A stretch of 64,000 nucleotides of DNA from assembly GCA_025141835.1 (NCBI GenBank), contig CP081102.1:1364001-1428000 (forward strand), given 5' to 3'. A model generated the notes under the pieces. That model ran no database searches. It was not told the origin of the DNA and saw nothing but the letters and a program-made list of their open reading frames with translations. The DNA is from Rhodobacteraceae bacterium M385. GTDB taxonomy: Bacteria; Pseudomonadota; Alphaproteobacteria; Rhodobacterales; Rhodobacteraceae. This document shows, in pieces, positions 33,670-42,459 of this stretch. Position numbers and translations under genes: made by a program. Positions within the stretch are counted from its first letter, which is position 1. Each line of letters opens with the position of its first letter.

Positions 33670-34860
33670 ATGCGTGCAGTCTATTCATGCGACCCAACAG
33701 CCACGCGCGGACGCATCGTGGCGGAAGAAGAAAGCGCTCATCGGTCGCCGTTTCAACGCGACCGGGATCGGATTATTCACTCCAGCGCCTTCCGCCGCCT
33801 GAAGCATAAAACGCAGGTGTTTGTGGAGCATGAGGGCGATTATTTCCGCACCCGCCTGACCCATTCGCTGGAGGTGGCGCAGGTCGCCCGCACCATGGCG
33901 CGGTCGCTGGGGCTGGATGAAGACCTGACGGAAACTGTCGCTTTGGCCCATGATTTGGGCCATCCGCCGTTTGGCCACACGGGCGAGGATGCGCTGCAAG
34001 CGCTGATGGAACCTTACGGCGGCTACGACCACAATGCGCAGGCGCTGCGGATTGTCACCCATCTGGAACGTCACTACGCAGAGTTCGATGGGCTTAACCT
34101 GACTTGGGAAACGTTGGAAGGGATCGCCAAACACAACGGCCCTGTGCCCGAGCCGTTGCCGTGGGCCTTGGCGGCTAGTTGCAAAGGCATTGATCTGGAA
34201 TTGACCACCCATGCCTCGGCCGAGGCGCAGGTTGCGGCCCTTGCCGATGACATTGCCTACAACCATCACGATTTGCACGACGGCCTGCGGGCCGAGCTGT
34301 TTTCAACTGATGAGCTTGCGAAGTTGCCGATCCTGGACGCCTGTTTTGCAGAGGTGGACAAGCGTTACCCCGGCCTAAACTACTACCGCCGACGGCATGA
34401 GGCGCTGCGGCGGTTCTTTGGCGTCTTGGTAGAAGATGTGTTGGACCACGCACGCGCCGTTTTGGCCGAAGTTGCCCCCCAAAGCCCGATGGATATCCGC
34501 ATGGCGGGGCGGCCGATCATTCGCTTTTCTCAAAGCCTGTTTGATGATCTGCAAGTCATCCGCAAGTTCCTGTTCACCCGCATGTATCGTGCGCCCTCGG
34601 TCGTGGTGATGCGTCGGGACGTGACCCAAGTGGTGGAGGAATTATTCCCGTTCTTCCTGCAAAACCCCGGCGAATTGCCCAAGCAATGGCGCAAGGATGT
34701 GGAAGATGTCGCGGGCGATGCCACGGCGCTGGCGCGGATCGTGTCTGATTATATCTCGGGGATGACCGACAGATTTGCCCTGCAAAGCCACCAAAGGTTG
34801 ATCGGTGGCCTGGAAGGCGGCACAGTGAAAGGGCCCCACTCGCTCAATTTCGGAGCCTGA
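33670..34860 (+). CDS. dgt: deoxyguanosinetriphosphate triphosphohydrolase-like protein
   Basis: The 396-residue HD-domain protein has FQRDRDRIIHSSAFRRLKHKTQVF, RLTHSLEVAQ (metal His) and ALAHDLGHPPFGHTGE (HD motif), with further ligands at ADDIAYNHHD. It hydrolyses dNTPs to nucleosides and triphosphate, controlling dNTP pools. The ATG at 33670 has GGAGG 8 bases upstream, so this is chosen over the TTG at 33655. It belongs to the shorter, dGTPase-like branch rather than the 500-residue E. coli type. Confidence 0.93.
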   Translation: MRAVYSCDPTATRGRIVAEEESAHRSPFQRDRDRIIHSSAFRRLKHKTQVFVEHEGDYFRTRLTHSLEVAQVARTMARSLGLDEDLTETVALAHDLGHPPFGHTGEDALQALMEPYGGYDHNAQALRIVTHLERHYAEFDGLNLTWETLEGIAKHNGPVPEPLPWALAASCKGIDLELTTHASAEAQVAALADDIAYNHHDLHDGLRAELFSTDELAKLPILDACFAEVDKRYPGLNYYRRRHEALRRFFGVLVEDVLDHARAVLAEVAPQSPMDIRMAGRPIIRFSQSLFDDLQVIRKFLFTRMYRAPSVVVMRRDVTQVVEELFPFFLQNPGELPKQWRKDVEDVAGDATALARIVSDYISGMTDRFALQSHQRLIGGLEGGTVKGPHSLNFGA

Positions 34861-34862
34861 TC

Positions 34863-35228
34863 ATGCCTTCATTTCTGCGCCCTATCCTGCCTGCGGCGGC
34901 CCTTTTTGCGTCCACAGTCATCGCCCATGCGTTTCCTCAAGACGGCCTTTTTTATCAAGGCTTTACCTGCCCCGCTGAAGGGTTTGATCCGGGTGGCGAA
35001 CGCACCGCCTCGCTGTCATTCCCGACCCTATGCCTGACCGAGCAGTGTTGCGACCTGTCGAACCCGATCAACGTGCGCGATATGGATGAAACCTTCCTCT
35101 ACGATGGAGCCTGCACAGCCGAAGGCGTCGATTTTGACGCGCGATTGCTAGTGGGGGATGCCTCCATTGATGGGCTGGTCGTGGTGTTGAACAATACCGC
35201 CCATACCTATGTGCGGTGTGAGCCCTAG
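34863..35228 (+). CDS. small secreted Cys-containing protein (tandem paralogue A)
   Basis: The 121-residue protein has a signal peptide (cleavage near AHA-FP, residue 23). The mature part has Cys at 36, 57, 62, 63, 84 and 119. It shares the pattern C..LSNP-x-I ... Y-x-G-x-C-x-x-EG ... Y-x-RC-x-P with the next gene. No known domain is recognised. It begins two bases after dgt, so it may be cotranscribed. A periplasmic role with disulfides is inferred. Confidence 0.75.
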   Translation: MPSFLRPILPAAALFASTVIAHAFPQDGLFYQGFTCPAEGFDPGGERTASLSFPTLCLTEQCCDLSNPINVRDMDETFLYDGACTAEGVDFDARLLVGDASIDGLVVVLNNTAHTYVRCEP

Positions 35229-35271
35229 TTTCCCGCGCCGCGCGTCCCTTTTATAACGCTCGGATTTTATC

Positions 35272-35619
35272 ATGAAACTTTCAATACTCAGCACCGCCGT
35301 ATTGGTCACGGCGCTGGCGGCTCAGGCCGCCACGGCGCAGGTCACCAACGGTCGCTTCCAGATCGGCGCTTGTACGACGCACCCGCTCGACACCATCGTA
35401 CGCCTTGAAAACAATGTCCTTTCCTTCTGGGAAAGCACCTGCACCCTGTCCAATCCAGTACCGATCCAAGGCACCGAGGGTTTTTCCTACATCGGAAATT
35501 GCGCGGGCGAAGGGCTGGAATGGACGGCGAACATGCTGCTAATCCCCTTGCAGAGCGACACCGTGATGCGGATGATTAATGACGGTATCGTGACCGACTA
35601 CAACCGTTGCACGCCGTAA
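35272..35619 (+). CDS. small secreted Cys-containing protein (tandem paralogue B)
   Basis: The 115-residue protein has a signal peptide cleaved near residue 22 (ATA-QV). Cys 34, 57, 77 and 113 align with four of the six cysteines of the preceding protein, and the motifs CTLSNPVPI, YIGNCAGEG and YNRCTP match its counterparts. It is most likely an old tandem duplication. Function is unknown. Confidence 0.75.
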   Translation: MKLSILSTAVLVTALAAQAATAQVTNGRFQIGACTTHPLDTIVRLENNVLSFWESTCTLSNPVPIQGTEGFSYIGNCAGEGLEWTANMLLIPLQSDTVMRMINDGIVTDYNRCTP

Positions 35620-35693
35620 CGCCGCACCCCTGTCTGCATTGACCTTGGCGAGGGCCATGATACACCCCCGGTGATCTTAAAAGGACACCGCTC

Positions 35694-37421
35694 ATGACCC
35701 TCTTCGCCGAGATCCGCGAAACCGTTTTGGCCGCCGTTGGCGGGCTTGTTGCTGATGGCATCCTTCCCGAAGGTTTGGAGACGCACGCCGTCACGGTGGA
35801 GCCGCCGCGCGATGCGTCCCACGGGGATATGGCGACCAACGCCGCGATGGTGCTGGCTAAACCTGCGCGCCTCAAGCCACGCGATATCGCCGAGGCGCTG
35901 GCCGCGAAACTGGCAGACGATCCCCGGATCGACGCCGTCGATGTGGCGGGGCCGGGGTTTTTGAACCTACGGTTGTCGGGCGATGTTTGGCGTGCTGTTA
36001 TCGGGCAGGTCTTGCAACAAACTAACGCGTTCGGGCGGTCCAGCGTTGGCGAAGGGCGGCGCGTTAACGTCGAATATGTCAGCGCAAATCCCACTGGCCC
36101 GTTGCATGTAGGCCACACGCGGGGCGCGGTATTTGGCGATGCTTTGGCCTCGCTTCTGGACGTCGCGGGCTATGACGTGACGCGGGAATATTACATCAAC
36201 GACGGTGGTGCGCAGGTCGATGTCCTCGCGCGGTCGGTGTATCTGCGATATCTGGAGGCCCACGGCCAAGAGGTTGCGTTTGAGGATGGCACCTATCCCG
36301 GCGATTACCTGATCGAGGTCGGCCAAGCGCTGAAAGATAAGGTTGGTGACCAGATCGTCGGCAAGGGTGAACAGTTCTGGCTGGCCGATATCCGTGCATT
36401 CGCGACCGAGAAGATGATGGACCTGATCCGTAAGGATCTAGCGATGCTCGGCGTCGAGATGGACGTGTTCTATTCGGAAAAATCGCTCTATGGGACGGGC
36501 CGGATTGAGGCAGCGATTGGTGATCTGCGCGACAAAGGCCTGATCTACGAAGGCTACCTGGAGCCGCCAAAAGGCAAGAAGCCCGATGATTGGGAACCCC
36601 GCGAACAGACCCTGTTCAAGTCCACCGAGCACGGCGACGATGTGGATCGTCCGGTGATGAAATCCGACGGGTCGTGGACCTATTTCGCCCCCGACATCGC
36701 CTATCATTTTGATAAGGTTTCCAGAGGCTTCGATGAGCTGATCGACGTTTTTGGTGCCGATCATGGGGGCTATGTGAAGCGGATGAAGGCGGCTGTTTCG
36801 GCGCTGTCTGACGGCTCGGTTCCGCTGGATGTGAAGCTGACGCAATTGGTTAAACTGCGCCGTGGCGATGAAGAACTGAAAATGTCAAAGCGGGCAGGGA
36901 CGTTCGTGACCCTGGCCGATGTGGTCGAGATGGTCGGCCCTGACGTAACGCGGTTCCACATGTTGACGCGCAAGAACGACGCGCCGTTGGATTTTGACGT
37001 GGACAAGGTGCGCGAACAATCCAAGGACAACCCCGTCTGGTACGTGCAATACGCCCACGCGCGGATCAAATCTGTGCTGCGCAAGGCGGAAGACGCGGGC
37101 ATGACGGCGGATGTGGCAAACCTTAACGCCATTAACGATCCCGCGGAATTGGCCCTTGCGGCCAAGATCGCGGAATACCCGCGCCTGATCGAGATTGCCG
37201 CCAAAGGCCACGAGCCGCACCGGGTGGCCTTCTATCTGTATGATTTGGCGTCGGAATTCCACGGGCTCTGGAACAAGGGCAACACGGACGAGAGCCTGCG
37301 CTTCTTCCAAGAGGCTGATCCATCGGCAACATCTGGGAAATTGTGCCTGATTTCCGCTGTGGCGATTGTCATTTCCAACGGTCTTGGTATCTTGGGGGTC
37401 ACTCCGGTCGATCAGATGTGA
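35694..37421 (+). CDS. argS: arginine--tRNA ligase
   Basis: The 575-residue class I synthetase has an N-terminal Add-1 domain, the HIGH-type motif HVGHTRGAV (about 137-145), a KMSKS-type motif KMSKRAGT near residue 398, and the DALR anticodon-binding domain starting near 450. It charges tRNA-Arg with arginine. Length matches E. coli ArgS (577). It begins the argS/SPOR/nagZ/scpA/scpB block seen in related bacteria. A TTAACGCCATTAA copy lies near the end at 37123-37135. Confidence 0.96.
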   Translation: MTLFAEIRETVLAAVGGLVADGILPEGLETHAVTVEPPRDASHGDMATNAAMVLAKPARLKPRDIAEALAAKLADDPRIDAVDVAGPGFLNLRLSGDVWRAVIGQVLQQTNAFGRSSVGEGRRVNVEYVSANPTGPLHVGHTRGAVFGDALASLLDVAGYDVTREYYINDGGAQVDVLARSVYLRYLEAHGQEVAFEDGTYPGDYLIEVGQALKDKVGDQIVGKGEQFWLADIRAFATEKMMDLIRKDLAMLGVEMDVFYSEKSLYGTGRIEAAIGDLRDKGLIYEGYLEPPKGKKPDDWEPREQTLFKSTEHGDDVDRPVMKSDGSWTYFAPDIAYHFDKVSRGFDELIDVFGADHGGYVKRMKAAVSALSDGSVPLDVKLTQLVKLRRGDEELKMSKRAGTFVTLADVVEMVGPDVTRFHMLTRKNDAPLDFDVDKVREQSKDNPVWYVQYAHARIKSVLRKAEDAGMTADVANLNAINDPAELALAAKIAEYPRLIEIAAKGHEPHRVAFYLYDLASEFHGLWNKGNTDESLRFFQEADPSATSGKLCLISAVAIVISNGLGILGVTPVDQM

Positions 37422-37502
37422 GGCGCAAGACCTCTCCCGACCCGGACGTCACAGGCAAAAAATGACCCGGGCAGCGTGCTGTGACCGGGCGATGAGGCGG
37501 GC

Positions 37503-38534
37503 ATGGCAGATATCCAATATTCCGGGGAACATTCCTCTGGCGCGTATTCCTATGATGGCGGCTATGAATATGGCCACGAACAGGCGGCACCTGTTGCCGC
37601 CTCGGCGGACGCATCGCGGGTTACTCAACTGGTGAACTGGGCCGGGGCGTTGGTGTCCATGGGCCTCGTGATCGGCATGGGCGTTTGGGCGTTCCAGCTT
37701 CTGGTACGTGACGTGGCCGATGTGCCGGTGATCCGGGCACTGGACGGGCCGATGCGGGTCGCCCCCGAAAACCCCGGCGGTTCTATCGCTGAAAATCAAG
37801 GGCTTGCGGTGAACCGCTTGGCCGAAGGGGCCGAGGCCGCGCCGGTGCCAGACCAGCTACTGTTGGCCCCTCCACCGCAAGATCTGGCCGAGGCGGACAC
37901 AACGCCAGAGGAAGCGCCGGTGGAACAAGAATTCGCCAATGCCTCCTCCGCGCTGCCCGATATTGACGCGGAAGTCCTGCCCGAAGTGATCCCGGAAGAA
38001 GACACCGAAACGCTGATTGCGCGTCTGTTGCAAGAGGCCACGCCGCTTAGCGACATGGACGCGCCCGCGCTAGATGAACCTACCGCCGATGCAGAGGCCG
38101 AAGTTGTGGCCGACATCGTCCCGGTTTCCGTGCCCGGCGTGCGCCGCTCCCCACGTCCGGCAGCGCGGCCTGCCGGCCTTTCTGCCCGTGCCCCCGCCGC
38201 AGCGCCTGCCGCCACCAATGCCGTGGCCGAAGGGGTGACGGAAGATGACGAAGGCTTCGAGATCGCCACCTCCGAGCTAGAGGCCGGCACCCGTCTTGTG
38301 CAGCTCGGCGCTTTTGACACGCCCGCCCTTGCGCGGTCCGAATGGCAACGCCTGTCCGGCAACTTCCCGGACTTCTTTCTGGGCCGCGCCCGCGTGATCG
38401 AAGAGGCGACATCGGGCGGCCAAACCTTCTATCGTCTCCGTGCCCACGGCTTCGGCGACCTGTCCGCATCGCGCCGTTTCTGCGCCGCGCTGGTGGCCCA
38501 AGGGGCGGCCTGTATTCCGGTTACCGTTCGCTAG
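37503..38534 (+). CDS. SPOR-domain membrane protein
   Basis: The 343-residue protein has a short cytoplasmic Gly/Tyr-rich N-terminus, one membrane helix (about 45-65), a long acidic and Pro/Ala-rich periplasmic linker (about 70-255) and a C-terminal SPOR domain (about 262-343, RLVQLGAFDTPALARSEWQRL). SPOR domains bind denuded septal peptidoglycan, so a cell-division or cell-wall role is likely. It lies between argS and nagZ, a peptidoglycan recycling enzyme. Confidence 0.88.
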   Translation: MADIQYSGEHSSGAYSYDGGYEYGHEQAAPVAASADASRVTQLVNWAGALVSMGLVIGMGVWAFQLLVRDVADVPVIRALDGPMRVAPENPGGSIAENQGLAVNRLAEGAEAAPVPDQLLLAPPPQDLAEADTTPEEAPVEQEFANASSALPDIDAEVLPEVIPEEDTETLIARLLQEATPLSDMDAPALDEPTADAEAEVVADIVPVSVPGVRRSPRPAARPAGLSARAPAAAPAATNAVAEGVTEDDEGFEIATSELEAGTRLVQLGAFDTPALARSEWQRLSGNFPDFFLGRARVIEEATSGGQTFYRLRAHGFGDLSASRRFCAALVAQGAACIPVTVR

Positions 38535-38535
38535 G

Positions 38536-39534
38536 ATGACCCACTCTGCCACCATCCTCGGGTGTGAGGGGTTGGCCCTGACCAATGATGAACGCGCCTT
38601 CTTTTCGCAGGCGCGGCCCTGGGGCTTTATCCTTTTTGCGCGCAACATCAAGAACGCCGCGCAAGTCTCTGCTTTAACGGCGGAACTGCGCGATGCTGTG
38701 GGCTATGACGCACCCATTTTGATTGACCAGGAAGGGGGCCGCGTGCAGCGGATGCGGGGCCCGATTTGGCGCGAATGGAAGCCCCCACTGGAACAGATGG
38801 AACAGGCCGGCCCGCGTGCCATGACGCTGCGCTATCGGCTGATCGCCCATGAGCTGCGTGCCGTGGGGATCGACGTGAACTGCGCCCCCACCGCCGACGT
38901 GGCGCGGGATGAAACCCACCCCTTTCTGCGCAACAGGCTTTATGGGACCGATGTGAATACGGTCGCGCAAGCCGCACGGGCCGTTGCACAGGGCCTTCTG
39001 GCGGGTGGCGTCTTGCCGGTGGTCAAACACATACCCGGCCACGGTGCGGCAGTGACCGACAGCCACAAAGACCTGCCTCGCGTCACGCAAGACCGCGCTA
39101 CCTTGCAAGCTGTTGATTTTGCAGCATTCCAAGCGCTCAAATCCCTGCCCTTGGGAATGACTGCCCATATCGTGTTTGAAGCCTTGGGCAGCCGCCTTCC
39201 GGCCACGATGGACCCGGAGATCATCGCGATGATCCGCGAAGATATCGGGTTTCAGGGCGCGTTAATGACCGACGATCTGTCTATGGGTGCCTTGCCCGGC
39301 CCCATCGGTGAACGCGCGGCAAGGGCGCGGGCGGCGGGGTGCGATCTGATCCTGCATTGCAATGGCGAACTGCCAGAAATGCACGATGTTGTTGCGGCCT
39401 CAGGGACGCTCGACGGGGAAGCGAAGACCCGCACAGACGCCGCGTTAGCCCTCCGCAGAACACCCGATCCGCTTGACATCGAGGCCATAGAGGCGGAACT
39501 TTCCGACCTTCTGGGCGGAGAGGTTTATGTCTGA
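38536..39534 (+). CDS. nagZ: beta-N-acetylhexosaminidase (peptidoglycan recycling)
   Basis: The 332-residue GH3 enzyme has the family motif KHIPGHGAAVTDSHKDLP, with the His/Asp general acid loop, and TDDLSMGAL with the nucleophile Asp near 246. NagZ removes GlcNAc from muropeptides in the cytoplasm. The ATG at 38536 lies one base after the SPOR gene's stop. The end overlaps scpA by eight bases. Confidence 0.93.
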   Translation: MTHSATILGCEGLALTNDERAFFSQARPWGFILFARNIKNAAQVSALTAELRDAVGYDAPILIDQEGGRVQRMRGPIWREWKPPLEQMEQAGPRAMTLRYRLIAHELRAVGIDVNCAPTADVARDETHPFLRNRLYGTDVNTVAQAARAVAQGLLAGGVLPVVKHIPGHGAAVTDSHKDLPRVTQDRATLQAVDFAAFQALKSLPLGMTAHIVFEALGSRLPATMDPEIIAMIREDIGFQGALMTDDLSMGALPGPIGERAARARAAGCDLILHCNGELPEMHDVVAASGTLDGEAKTRTDAALALRRTPDPLDIEAIEAELSDLLGGEVYV

Positions 39535-40327
39535 CACCGGCGCGGGGCAACCAGCCAACACCGATGAATGGGATTCCGTCGCCGCCCGCCGTGAGGCCGA
39601 GGCGCTGATCGTTGACGTGGACGGCTATGAAGGCCCATTGGACCTTTTGCTGACCCTCTCGCGCACGCAGAAGGTGGACCTGCGCAAGATTTCGATCCTC
39701 GCGCTGACCGAGCAATACCTTGTTTTCATTGAGAAGGCTCGTCAGTTGCGGATCGAGTTGGCCGCAGATTATCTGGTCATGGCGGCATGGCTCGCCTTCC
39801 TGAAATCCAAACTTCTACTGCCTCCGGAACCGGGGGAAGAAGGCCCCTCGGGCGAAGATCTTGCCGCGCATCTGGCGTTCCAGCTAGAGCGTTTGGCCGC
39901 CATGCGTGACTGCGCCGCGCGGCTGATGGCGCGTGACCGTCTTGGCCGCGATCGTTTTGTGCGCGGTGCGCCGCAAGTGATGACCACGCACCGCCGCGTG
40001 ACGTATACGGCGGGCCTGCTCGATTTGATGCAAGCCTATGCCCGCATCCGCACCAAGGATGAATTCCGCCCTTTCGTCATGGACCGCGAGGCGGTGTTAA
40101 CCATGGAAGAAGCGTTGGATCGCCTGCGTGGTTTGGTGGGCTTCATGGGCGATTGGTCCGATCTGATGTCTTATTTGCCCGACGGTTGGACCATGGACCC
40201 GGCCAAGCGCCGCTCGGCCGCGGCGGCAAATTTTGCAGCGGCGCTGGAGCTGGCCAAGGCGGGCCGCGTGGAAATTCGCCAATCTGAGACCTTCTCGCCC
40301 ATTCAACTGCGCCGGAAAGATACATGA
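39527..40327 (+). CDS. scpA: segregation and condensation protein A
   Basis: The 266-residue kleisin has the conserved start DGYEGPLDLLLTLSRTQKVDLRKISILALTEQYL and a C-terminal winged helix around 190-266. It bridges the SMC dimer with ScpB for chromosome condensation. It overlaps nagZ and scpB. Confidence 0.94.
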   Translation: MSDTGAGQPANTDEWDSVAARREAEALIVDVDGYEGPLDLLLTLSRTQKVDLRKISILALTEQYLVFIEKARQLRIELAADYLVMAAWLAFLKSKLLLPPEPGEEGPSGEDLAAHLAFQLERLAAMRDCAARLMARDRLGRDRFVRGAPQVMTTHRRVTYTAGLLDLMQAYARIRTKDEFRPFVMDREAVLTMEEALDRLRGLVGFMGDWSDLMSYLPDGWTMDPAKRRSAAAANFAAALELAKAGRVEIRQSETFSPIQLRRKDT

Positions 40328-41022
40328 CCGACACCCCCGATCGCCCCGAACCGCAGGCCGAGGAAAGCCTGTTTCGCGCCCCCCCGTTGGCCGAGCAGGA
40401 ACGTATGGTTGAGGCGCTTTTGTTTGCTTCAGCCGAGCCGGTAAGCCTGTCCGAGATGGCGGCGCGCATGCCCCATGGCGCGGACCCGGCCGAAGCGCTG
40501 CACCTACTGCGTCGCCGATACGAGGGGCGGGGGGTGCAGGTCACGAAAATCGGCGATGCTTGGGCGTTTCGGACGGCGGCGGACCTTGGTTTCTTGATGG
40601 CGCGAGAGCAGGTGGAGCAGCGCAAGCTAAGCCGTGCCGGGATCGAGACATTGGCGATCATCGCCTATCACCAGCCTGTGACACGGGCAGAAATTGAGGA
40701 AATTCGCGGCGTTAGCGTCAGTCGCGGTACGGTCGATCTGTTGATCGAGCTCGATTGGATCAAGTTTGGGCGCCGTCGCATGACGCCCGGTCGCCCGGTG
40801 ACCTATGTGGTGACGCAAGTCTTCCTCGATCATTTTGGGTTGGAATCCGCCCGCGATCTGCCGGGTCTCAAGGAACTACGCGATGCGGGCCTTTTGGAAA
40901 GCCGTCCGCCAGAGGCTGAAGAGCCCGCTGACACCCGCGATGAGAACACGGGTGATATGTTCGACGATGATGCGGAAGCTGCCCCCGATGACGACGCGGT
41001 TATCTTTGAAGATGACGCCTGA
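40324..41022 (+). CDS. scpB: segregation and condensation protein B
   Basis: The 232-residue protein has two winged-helix domains (about 20-90 and 95-175), with KLSRAGIETLAIIAYHQPVTRAEIEEIRGV typical of ScpB, and an acidic tail of alternating Asp/Glu. It binds ScpA. The ATGA overlap couples it to scpA. Confidence 0.94.
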   Translation: MTDTPDRPEPQAEESLFRAPPLAEQERMVEALLFASAEPVSLSEMAARMPHGADPAEALHLLRRRYEGRGVQVTKIGDAWAFRTAADLGFLMAREQVEQRKLSRAGIETLAIIAYHQPVTRAEIEEIRGVSVSRGTVDLLIELDWIKFGRRRMTPGRPVTYVVTQVFLDHFGLESARDLPGLKELRDAGLLESRPPEAEEPADTRDENTGDMFDDDAEAAPDDDAVIFEDDA

Positions 41023-41078
41023 CTTTCGCCGCACTCGCCCGCTAAGGTCAGGGCAACAGGCAAAGTAGGAGGTCACTT

Positions 41079-41276
41079 ATGGACCGGATTCTTAATATGA
41101 TATTGCGGCAAGTCATTGGCCGCGTTGTCAATAAAGGCATCGACGCGGGCATTGACCACGCCACGCGGGGACGCAATGGCGCCGCACCAAATTCCGAACA
41201 GCGTGGCCAAGCGAAGGGCGCTGTGCGCCAAGCGCGCGGTGCGATGCGGATGTTCCGACGGATTGGCCGGATGTAA
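41079..41276 (+). CDS. small basic hypothetical protein
   Basis: The 65-residue protein (MDRILNMILRQVIGRVVNKGIDAGIDHATRG, basic Arg-rich C-terminus) starts with an amphipathic helix. A near-ideal AGGAGGT ribosome-binding site lies 6 bases before the ATG. Similar short proteins follow scpB in other Rhodobacteraceae as far as I recall. Function is unknown. Confidence 0.7.
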   Translation: MDRILNMILRQVIGRVVNKGIDAGIDHATRGRNGAAPNSEQRGQAKGAVRQARGAMRMFRRIGRM

Positions 41277-41456
41277 TCGGCGGGCCTCACGGGCCATTTT
41301 GTACTGAGATAACGCCTTAACGGGGCCTTGGGTGGTGGCTTAGCGGCCACACCTTTGGCGCCCTGTTTCTTGTCCGCGACCTCTGCCTAGATTTTGCCTT
41401 ATTTCCCCGGCACCCCTGTGGATAAGACAAAAACAAAAAAGAAAAGAGGCAGTGTT

Positions 41457-41651
41457 ATGGAGCGATTGGTCACAAACTTCCTGCGCTTTGTTGCGGGACG
41501 CGATGGCGAAAGAGCCGTAGATATCCACGTAAACCGGATCGCAATGGGCGGCAGTCACGACCGCGCATTGAGCGCGTTCAAGGCAGATCAAGCTAAGCTC
41601 GCGAGCCGCCAAGACGGCGCAACCTTCGCCAGCAAACGCGCGGCGAAGTAG
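41457..41651 (+). CDS. small hypothetical protein
   Basis: The 64-residue protein (MERLVTNFLRFVAGRDGERAVDIHVNRIAMGG...) has no recognised domain. The ATG at 41457 follows AAGAGGCA. A clear intrinsic terminator lies 27 bases after the stop, which supports an independent short transcript. It resembles the previous small protein only in having an N-terminal amphipathic helix. Confidence 0.6.
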   Translation: MERLVTNFLRFVAGRDGERAVDIHVNRIAMGGSHDRALSAFKADQAKLASRQDGATFASKRAAK

Positions 41652-41677
41652 TTCTAAAAACCTACGGAAAACCCGAC

Positions 41678-41702
41678 AGGCGCCCTCTGGGGCGTCTTTT
41701 TC
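41678..41702 (+). terminator. intrinsic terminator after small gene
   Basis: AGGCGCCC and GGGCGTCT pair (one G-T) around loop TCTG, followed by TTTTT. Confidence 0.85.
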
Positions 41703-41766
41703 GTTTGAGAAACAGCAATCTGCGCGCATGATTGGGGGGCATTAACCAAATGGGACCTCTAGATTC

Positions 41767-42384
41767 ATGACTTTTAGAACTGTTTTGGGCGCGGCTGCCG
41801 CCTGCCTGACCTTTACCGGCGCGGCCTATGCCAATGTGAACTACGCCTGTGGTGCGGCGAATGGCATTGACTTCACCGCCATCTATTTTGACGAGGAAGA
41901 CGTGGTCGCCGTCGATGCGCGCAATCAGGCCACTGGGCAGGTCTCAAGGGCCATATTAGGTTCGGCCGTGTCCGGCAGCGGGGCGCGGTTCTTCGATGCC
42001 GCCAGCGGCTTGGACTTCGTGGAACATCAGGGACAAGCGTTCCTGTCCACACTGTCAGGCGCGCAATTCAACTGCATCGTGACCTCTGTGACTGAGCCGG
42101 GCGGCAACGTGGCTGTGCCGGGCAATCAAGCACAAGGTGGAGGCACCTTTGCGGGCTTTTCCTTTGGCGGCAACCTAAGGGCCGGGCCGGGCACAAACTT
42201 TGCCGATGTCGGTTCGACCTTCAACGGGCAGCAGTTGACACTGATTGCGGATACGGGCGTTGGCTTTAACGGCTTTAATTGGTGGGTGGTTCAGCTTCTC
42301 AACGGTCAGCAAGCGCACCAATGGGGCGGGCTGTTGTGCGCGCCGCGCTTTGTGCTGAACGGCATTTTCAACGACGGCTGTTGA
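41767..42384 (+). CDS. secreted MliC-like plus SH3-like domain protein
   Basis: The 205-residue protein has a signal peptide cleaved near residue 22 (AYA-NV). The first domain (about 23-103) has VNYACG, a SGSGARF segment and FNC, like the MliC/PliC lysozyme-inhibitor fold (SASGARY motif, paired Cys). The second (about 125-205) has NLRAGPGTNFADVGS, a bacterial SH3 repeat, and ends with Cys-containing segments. It may protect against, or bind near, peptidoglycan hydrolases; this is inferred from domains. A TTAA-N5-TTAA copy lies at 42266-42278. Confidence 0.78.
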   Translation: MTFRTVLGAAAACLTFTGAAYANVNYACGAANGIDFTAIYFDEEDVVAVDARNQATGQVSRAILGSAVSGSGARFFDAASGLDFVEHQGQAFLSTLSGAQFNCIVTSVTEPGGNVAVPGNQAQGGGTFAGFSFGGNLRAGPGTNFADVGSTFNGQQLTLIADTGVGFNGFNWWVVQLLNGQQAHQWGGLLCAPRFVLNGIFNDGC

Positions 42385-42415
42385 GGCGGTGTGACCCACT
42401 GATAGCCCCAAAAAA

Positions 42416-42438
42416 AAGGGGCGCTAGAAGCGCCCCTT
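42416..42438 (-). terminator. glnA intrinsic terminator
   Basis: AAGGGGCGC and GCGCCCCTT pair around TAGAA. On the minus strand the stem is followed by a run of at least seven T, so it ends glnA transcripts; it may also stop the convergent MliC/SH3 transcript. Confidence 0.9.
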
Positions 42439-42459
42439 CTCTTATATCATAACTGCTGA

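Noticed and set aside
41023..41780. tatABC genes expected after scpB
   Set aside because: Only two small basic or unknown proteins are encoded here; no TatA/B-type membrane helix plus amphipathic region pattern is seen.
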